Shown here piece by piece: positions 57,417 through 64,000 of a stretch of DNA of 64,000 nt. Position numbers and translations under genes: made by a program. The DNA is from Argyresthia goedartella (taxonomy: Eukaryota > Arthropoda > Insecta > Lepidoptera > Argyresthiidae): contig OX463818.1 in assembly GCA_949825045.1 (NCBI GenBank), positions 29,962,906-30,026,905 on the forward strand, written 5' to 3'. Within the stretch, counting starts at the first letter, position 1. The number at the start of each line of letters is the position of its first letter. The notes beneath the pieces were generated by a model. The model saw only the letters and a list, made by a program, of their open reading frames with translations. It was not told the origin of the DNA and ran no database searches.

Positions 57417-60400
57417 ATGAATAATATTATTTTGCCTACGGTTATTATTGAAGTAAAACCGGTTAACGGAAATTTCTTGCGGTCTCGGGCCTTATTGGAT
57501 TTGGGAAGCCAAGTTTCAATAATTAAAAGTGACTTGGTAGCCACTTTAGGATTGAAGCGACATTACAATAAAACATCTTTATTAGGTATTGGCGGGTTAC
57601 ACAACCATGACGGCAATTATTTAGTTGAGTTTCATTTTAGGTCTGAAAAACTGAGCAACATTTTATTGTCAGTTACGGCGGTGGTGTTAAAACGACCTAC
57701 TTGTTATTTCGCACGAAAATTAGGATTACCGGTTTATAATATTAAATTGTCGGACGACGGGTCATTTAATCAAAGTCACATTGACATAATTTTCGGATGC
57801 GACATTTTAGGGGATATTTTAAACGGGGATAAGACTGATTTGGGCACGGGAGGACCGTTTGCGTTAGGTTCCATTTTCTATTACGCAATTTTCGGCCCTT
57901 CGGTTTCAATGGACAATCAAATTAATTCGCAATCGAGTAATCATGTCGGCATGACTCTCATCGAAGCAGTTGAAAAATTTTGGCGATCTGACGAACCCCC
58001 GAGCTCGGGTTGTTTAAGGGTTCCAGCAGATGCGGAATGTGAAAATTTATTTGCGAGTTCTACGTCGCGGGGTGCTGACGGTAAATATTTGGTGAGGTTA
58101 CCACTGGTACTAGATCACCGCCGGTTGGGCGATTCTAGGGAAATAGCATTACGGAGGTTTTTGGCCTTAGAACGGCGGATGGCACGCCAACCGGAATTTC
58201 GAAAAAAATATGTAGATTTTATGTCAGAATACTCAGAACTCGGCCACATGACGGTTTCTAATTTTGATGTCGAGTCCGGGCAAGAGCACCATTTTTTATG
58301 TCATCATGGAGTCTTTAAAAAATCAGGTGACGGTGACAAGATTCGGGTCGTCTTTGATGGAAGTGTACAGACGACTACAGGCGTATCATTGAATGATTGC
58401 TTACATTCCGGGCCGCGATTACAGAGCGATATTACTCAAATCATCATTAGTTTTCGGTTACCACGATTTGTATTTACTACTGACGTAAAAATGATGTTCG
58501 GACAGACATGGGTGCATCCGGAAGATCGGAAATATCAACTTATATTATGGCGATCGTCACCGGACGAACCCTTACTTGTTTACGAGTTAACAACAAATAC
58601 CTACGGTTTAAAGTCGAGCCCGTTCACTGCAATTCGGTGTTTGCATCAGTTGGCTAGTGACGAAGAAGGTAGGTACCCACGTGCAGCTCGGTTATTACGT
58701 CATCAAAGCTACGTGGACGATTTAACCGAAGGGTCGGACACGCTGGACGGCGCGAGGGACTTGCGGGATGAGCTGATCGCGCTCATGGGCACGGCCGGCT
58801 ATGAATTGCGGAAATGGTCGTCGAACGTGCCGGAACTTTTGGACGGCTTTCCGTCAGACCACCGGGAGACTCTTCGCTCATTTGACGCGGATAAGGACGG
58901 TTCCGGTTTTATAAAAGTTTTAGGTATCCAGTGGGATCCAAACTGCGATAGCTTGTCTTACCGACTGCAATTGCCAGTAGAAGGTATGATTACTCGGCGG
59001 ACTATTTTATCTTTGTCAGCTCAACTGTACGACCCCCTCGGCTGGGTTTGTGCAGTCGTGTTTAAAATAAAATTGTTGTTGCAATCCCTTCTGGGCACTT
59101 CTAGCAATTCGCGGAAAATAGATTGGGACGCTCCCGCACCGGAAGAGATCGTTCGAAATTGGAAGGATATCCTCGTAGACTTACCGAATTTACAACAGAT
59201 ATCCATACCAAGATGTTTTAAACCGAACGGTAAAATTTCTTATTCAATTCACGATTTTTGTGACGGATCTTCGGTCGGCTTTGCATCAGCAATTTATTTA
59301 CGGTCGGCAAACGCAGACGGTACGGTTCGAGTGCAGCTACTCATGGCTTAGTCCCATGTAACCCCTCTTAAGACAAAACACACTATTCCAAAAATGGAGT
59401 TAAATGGGGCAACCTTGTTAACCACTCTTTTAAACCATGTCGTCACTTCACTAGAAGGTGACATCGACAAATAGTAGGTTGGTGTGGTTATAAACTCCTC
59501 CGCACAAATTGCAAGTGTACGAAGGCAATCGGGTTTCCCAAATAATTTTATCTAAGGTGGACATTACTTGGCGTCACGTTCCCAGTGAACTGAACTGTGC
59601 GGACGTCGCGTCGCGCGGATCTACAGCGAGCGAGCTGCTGCGGCACCCGCTGTGGTGGGAACCACGCTGGCTATGGGAGTCACCGGCCAAGTGGCCCGGC
59701 GAGTGTTCAGATTTTCCGGCGGATATGTTACCCGGTTTACGGCCTCATGTCAATGTTGGTATTTTGGCTTCGGATTTTAACTTATTTGATCGGTATAGTT
59801 CATATGACAAATTGGTAAATGTAACGGCTTATTTATTACGGTTTATTCGAAATTGTAAAACAACGAGTAAAAACGGCGGCAATATAATTTCGATCTCGGA
59901 ACGTAGAAGTGCGATATATTGTTTGATACGGATTGTTCAAAAAGAACATTACGAAGAAGAAATATTAGCGGTGCGGGATGGGAAACCAATAAAAAATTCA
60001 TTAAGACGGTTAAATTTGTTTATGGATATTAAAAACAATTGACTTCGAGTCAGCGGTCGAATCGGTGCGTCGGATGTATCTTACAACGCGCGACACCCAA
60101 TTTTGATACCAGGCAAGGGTCGTTTTACGGAAATGTTAGTTACACACTATCATAAGGCACACTGCCATGTCGGGGCTAATGCTTTAGAGTCTATTTTTTC
60201 GTGGACGTATTGGATAGTTGCAGCTCGGCGGGTGACACGTCACGTCACCTTCAAATGTATACTGTGCTTCCGGGCGCGACCGCGGCTGGCCCAGCCCTTT
60301 ATGGCGGACTTACCCTCGGAACGGGTTAGGGGCACCCGGCCATTTCTCGGTACCGCGACTGATTTCGCAGGCCCGTTTCACATTAAGTCAAGCGTTCTTT

Positions 60401-61254
60401 GAAATGCAAGGATTCAGAGATATTATTTATGTATTTTTGTTTGTTTAAGCACTAAGAGTGTGCACTTGGAAATTGTCAGTCAACTAACTGTTGAAGCATT
60501 TGTAGCGGCGCTTACCCGGTTTATATCACGGCGAGGTCTTCCCTCTTTGGTTCGGTCAGATTGCGGTACTAACTATATGGGCGCTGATAAATATTTAAAG
60601 GAATTGCATGTTTTCTTACGCGATATTCAAACGGAAGTCGATCGGGAATTGGTCAAAAATGACATTAAATGGCCTTTCAATGCTCCGTCTAGTCCAAACC
60701 ACGGCAGACTATTCGAAGCGGCGGTCAAATCAGCCAAAACTCACGCCAAGCGCATACTCGGTGAGGCTCGGCTGACGTTCGAAGAACTCACCACGTTTTT
60801 CACGAAGGTGGAAGCTGTGATGAACTCGCGACCGTTGTGTCCTCTCAGTACGGACCCGGCGGACTTAGAAATATTAACTCCCGGACATTTTTTGATCGGT
60901 CAGCCCCTCGTGGCTCTTCCCGAATATCCTTACGCGGAAGTCAGTGTGTCTCGTCTGTCTCGGTTTCAACAGATCCAAAAGATGTCCCAGTATTTTTGGA
61001 ACCGATGGAAAAATGTATATCTCCATACGCTTCAACAACGCTTTAAATGGACCTCGCATACGGAACCTCCTAAGTTAGATGACTTAGTTTTAATTAAGGA
61101 GGATAATCTACCACCTCTCCACTGGAGACGTGGACGATTAGTTAAGCTCTTACCGGGCAAAGACGGGGTCATACGGGTTGCCGAAGTCAAAACCAAAAAT
61201 GGTGTTTTGTTGAGACCTATCTCTAAATTGTGTAGGTTACCATTAGGGAATTAG
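57417..61254 (+). pseudogene. D pol, broken
   Basis: 57417-59351 is open for 644 codons: protease with LLDLGSQVSII (the usual DSG is DLG), RT with IRVVFDGSVQTTTGVSLNDC, FTTDVKMMFGQT and SYVDDLTEG, and the first part of RNase H. Stops and shifts follow near 59349, 59472, 60040 and 60400. The integrase part in 60103-60402 and 60460-61254 has GTATDFAGPF, RSDCGTNYMGADKY, GRLFEAAVKSAKTHAKRILG and CPLSTDPADLEILTPGHFLI, so the DDE residues are visible. C-terminal domain LVLIKEDNLPPLHWRRGRLV. Lesions are mostly nonsense codons, consistent with age. Confidence 0.83.
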
Positions 61255-61286
61255 TTAACCAAGGCGGGCTTGATTAGACGGAGGGA

Positions 61287-61699
61287 TGTTCAGGCATTGT
61301 ACTCTTTAATATGTGGGTAACTGTATGTGGCGGACCGGTGCGTGAAGAAATTTGAGGGTAGCTCGACACACTCGACACCTCAAACGAGTGCGTCCTACAC
61401 CGGCTCCCAGATCGGATGCGTATCTCGGTTCCGGCGGAAGAAGAATTTCCAACCATTCAATCTCAACTGTATTGGGTGTTCTGTGTGCCTATAATAGGAG
61501 TGTCAGACCTTATGGTGACATATGTGTAATAGCTGGCCAGCTCGGACCCGAAACCCAGATATTGGAGTGTTCTGAAGTTGATACGTGGCTGAAGGCGTGC
61601 CAGGGTCAATCAAAGTGAGTGGCTTATTTCATATTGAGAAGATGCAATGCCGTGGACTGTAACCCCTGGGGTGAACTAGAAAGATCAGGACCGTACCAC
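61287..61699 (+). repeat. 3' LTR of D
   Basis: 413 bp, partner of 55338-55752. Confidence 0.8.
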
Positions 61700-61890
61700 T
61701 GGAAAACTTAGGGTTACCAGGAAGCGAATGGTCGTACCTACTATTGTACATTGTTTTGTCTCGACTCCCACTGAACGTGCAGACTAGATTTAAACAGCCG
61801 CAGGCAGACGACCTGCCCGCCTTCTTTGACCTGGTCGAGTTTTTAGAAGAAGAATCCGGGAGAGCAGAGGACTTGGGACTGTGAGTTATC
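61700..61890 (+). pseudogene. Pao gag relic E, right part
   Basis: Open from the D border to a TGA near 61882. It encodes ENLGLPGSEWSYLLLYIVLS, then RLPLNVQTRFKQ and DLPAFFDLVEFLEEE. This is the Gag segment that directly follows the left part in family A, confirming that D split one gene. Confidence 0.75.
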
Positions 61891-62343
61891 CCATTCCTGG
61901 AACCACAGTTGGCCGCCCCTAGCCTCTTAGCCTCTTAAGACCCTGGTTACACCTGTGTGCACCTAAAATTATGATCTTTTGTGACGTCTAGTGACATCTT
62001 TTGTGGAGTAGCTTTACTAAACCAGCGTCATCTGATATCTGTTTCTTAGAAAATCACCGCTAGGTAGCGCTAGAAGTATTTTTTTCGCGACTTTTGACCA
62101 TTGCAACTTTCGGGTAGGTAGATTTTCTTCATTTGTGCTGCGGAAAGAAGTTGTTAACTAGGTAAATATGCCAAAATCATGTTTTTTCGTATTCTTTTTG
62201 TATTTTGTTTGCCTAATGAATCAAAGTTTGGTATGGTAAAATCATACGGTTTGATATATGTTTGTGTGAAATATTGGATAAATAGTTTAGGTACATCCTT
62301 TTGTACCTCGGGAGTAAACTCAATTAATAATCCTTGTCCATAC
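61891..62343. other. Spacer
   Basis: AT-rich after 61960. No gene or element recognised. Confidence 0.4.
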
Positions 62344-62397
62344 AAAAAAAAACGTAGGTGATATTTATCCATATAAATATCACCTACGTTTTTTTTT
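62344..62397. repeat. 25-bp perfect palindrome
   Basis: Arms 62344-62368 and 62373-62397 with loop CCAT. They include ACGTAGGTGATATTTAT and its complement, ending in A and T runs. It could be a fold-back junction or the tip of a MITE-like element. Confidence 0.85.
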
Positions 62398-62607
62398 TTC
62401 AGAATAAAACATGAATGACAGGGAGATTGAAGATTTCTCGAATACCAGTGATGGAGATAGATTTATTTATTATTTATTTAGATGGAGAGATATTTGCTTT
62501 CGGCCTCACTCATGGAGAGTCCGCGGCTGAACATCCGCCCTCCCCCCTCCAGGGTTGGGATCAGACCCAAAGGCACGTGGGCCGTATGAAGCGATTTAAG
62601 ATTAGAT

Positions 62608-62795
62608 TAGCTGATTAGCCGTTGATATTCGCTTGATCATCGTGGGCTTTGCGGGAAAGCACCCACGCATCGTTTAGATTAAGGAACGGACATTGATTGA
62701 CCTGATTGATTGGCTTAGAGTGGTAATGCTAGATCTTATCTCAGGCGCGCCTGATATAAGTTCCAGCAGACTCGTCGCTTGTCGGTAGACCAAGT
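62608..62795. repeat. Dispersed repeat G, copy 2
   Basis: See 51275-51450; same orientation. It begins near GCTGATTAGCCG and ends near ACTCGTCGCTTGTCGG. Confidence 0.7.
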
Positions 62796-62897
62796 GAAAG
62801 TTGTCCAGAATGATGTCCTCTAACAGTCAGTTGCTCGACGCGGAAGTGAGATAACGTCACGATCTGTCAAACGCGCGCTAATAGCTAACAAAACAAA

Positions 62898-63838
62898 ATG
62901 GTGAAATATTTTAAATGTACCACAGCTGTTACTAAGAAAAGTCCGAGCATACAATGTAGTAAGAAGTAAGAATGTGCAAATATTTCTACGGAGCAGCTAA
63001 GTGCAATGGTTGCGACGGATTCCATTGATTGGAAATGTCGGAACTGCACGGGCAATGTGAAACCAAAACGGCTTTCGTGCATTCTACCCGAAGCAGAGGA
63101 GGAGGACAATACCGATAGTGAGCCAATACCAGGGGCTGCGCAAAATAAATTCACACAAAAAATTCTTAGCGACATCCGACGAGAAGTGCGGGAAATCGTT
63201 AGAACGAACGAATACGAAGAAAAAATATCCATGTACGAATCGAATCTTTAAACCGTTGAAAACCAGTGTAAAGACCTGAAACACTCTTATCAAAATCTTA
63301 AACTTAAGAACGACGTGCTAGAACAGAAGATAAACGCAATGGAACAACAACAATTGTCAAATCTTGTTGAAATTTGCGGCGTCAGTGAATCGGAAAACAA
63401 AAACCTGCAAGACATAACCTCCAAGATATGCGTCAAGCTACAACTAAGCTCTGCTGACGTATCTAAAGTATACCGAAAGAGGAAGATGCGTCCTAACGTG
63501 GCCGTATAAGGACCCCCATCGGCGATAGTGGTGGCTCTGAGCGAAGGAATCCGCGAACAGTGGCTATCGAGCTCCAGGAACACATCCATCACTGGCAGGG
63601 ATCTGGGACGCGAGGACAGTACCCGCATCTACATACGTGAGTCACTTACACCTAGTACCGCCTTCTTACTGTAGAAGTCCAAGAAGGACCTCAAAGAGAC
63701 AGGCCCTTGTAAGTTTGTTTGGCTAAAGAATTGAGTAGTCTTAGCAAAAAAAAGCGAGACTTATAAAGCTTACGTCATCAGATCAGAGAGCGATATACAG
63801 AGGCTACAAGAGGTTTTCTTCAAGTGATTGCTATATTT
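62898..63838 (+). pseudogene. LINE ORF1 with PHD-like finger, coiled coil and FP-like domain
   Basis: Starts MVKYFKCTTAVTKK (62898). One frame, broken by stops near 62967 and 63249, encodes a Cys-rich finger (PSIQC, then ECANISTEQLSAM and WKCRNCTG) and a Glu/Lys-rich coiled coil with VENQCKDLKHSYQNLKLKND. VEICGVSESENKNLQDI follows, which resembles the ORF1 proteins of some insect LINEs that carry a baculovirus FP-like C-terminal domain. After another stop, TRIYIRESLTP and KAYVIRSESDIQRL continue this domain to 63838. ORF1p binds element RNA. An ATG at 63894 may open ORF2, which leaves the window. Confidence 0.62.
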
Positions 63839-64000
63839 TTTTAACTAGGTATCTAAATGTGCAATAAGATGCCAACATTTAATAATTAAAAATGGATGAC
63901 ATACTCACATCCATAAGGGAATTTAATTATAACTGTTGGAATGATTTTATACCAAAATCAGACAAGTCAAATTTATTTAATACACTGAGCGTAAACATAC

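Larger units (their letters stand above)
55338..61699 (+). mobile_element. BEL/Pao retrotransposon D, decayed
   Basis: LTRs of about 415 bp (55338-55752) and 413 bp (61287-61699), TG to CA, with several substitutions and indels. Internal order gag, protease, RT, RNase H, integrase with many stops. A primer site candidate TGGCTTGTCGAAGG begins at 55754. It lies inside gag relic E. No matching target duplication is seen and about 60 bp of E are missing at the site. Confidence 0.85.

Noticed and set aside
55333..61704. Target duplication for element D
   Set aside because: The five bases left (ACCAT) and right (CTGGA) do not match, and part of the target gene is missing.
1..64000. CRISPR array, bacterial defence system or operon
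   Set aside because: No regularly spaced repeats and no bacterial gene; repeats are LTRs, LINEs and inverted duplications of eukaryotic elements.

Overview
The window looks like an insect, probably lepidopteran, genomic locus that is almost entirely transposable elements. I infer this from AT-rich unique DNA, eukaryotic splice and polyadenylation signals at a few short putative exons, several LINE types, a tRNA-derived SINE with a tail that resembles moth and butterfly SINEs, and many BEL/Pao LTR retrotransposons. I see no bacterial gene, operon, rRNA, tRNA or CRISPR array. The lepidopteran assignment is inference.

Layout, left to right. 1-1168 is a minus-strand CR1/Jockey-type LINE remnant cut by BEL/Pao element A2 (1169 to about 7285, minus, 5' end missing). 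About 7286-8306 is non-TE DNA with a possible Myb/SANT-like terminal exon. BEL/Pao element C (8307-17062) has matching 176-bp LTRs and a CTTTG target duplication. Inside, it is folded back on itself: an inverted 5'UTR-gag-RT copy, then a small back-and-forth rearrangement, then a long gag-pol ORF. A truncated LINE sits in its 5' LTR. Fifteen bases after C's target duplication, element B1 begins (17083-31777, minus, CGGGG duplication). It is split by element A1 (18961-26141, plus, GTCTG duplication).

31783-35290 holds unique DNA, a putative lysine-rich exon and a decayed reverse transcriptase of an unusual GTTQGD type. An RTE-like LINE (minus, about 35340-45720) is split by element B2 (36646-44224, minus, CCTCT duplication). 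A SINE, a second copy of the lysine-rich exon and a GC-rich stretch follow. A long CR1-like LINE (about 47160-50130) and a LINE C-terminal fragment with a zinc finger (about 50131-51205) come next. 51.2-54.7 kb is mostly unique, with a possible signal-peptide first exon. An old Pao gag relic E (about 54730-55299 and 61700-61890) is split by the decayed BEL/Pao element D (55338-61699). The window ends with a dispersed repeat and a LINE ORF1 with a PHD-like finger and a coiled coil.

The elements share one life cycle. The BEL/Pao copies encode Gag (capsid, zinc knuckles), protease, reverse transcriptase, RNase H and integrase between LTRs, with a primer site three bases after the 5' LTR in families A, B and C. 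Every copy is broken at least once, but near-identical LTRs in A1, B1 and C show recent insertion. The most notable points are the fold-back structure of C, a UAG codon at the same gag-pol boundary in all three copies of families A and B that keep the site, a hairpin between pol and the polypurine tract shared by A and B, several near-perfect short palindromes, and the GTTQGD-type RT relic.
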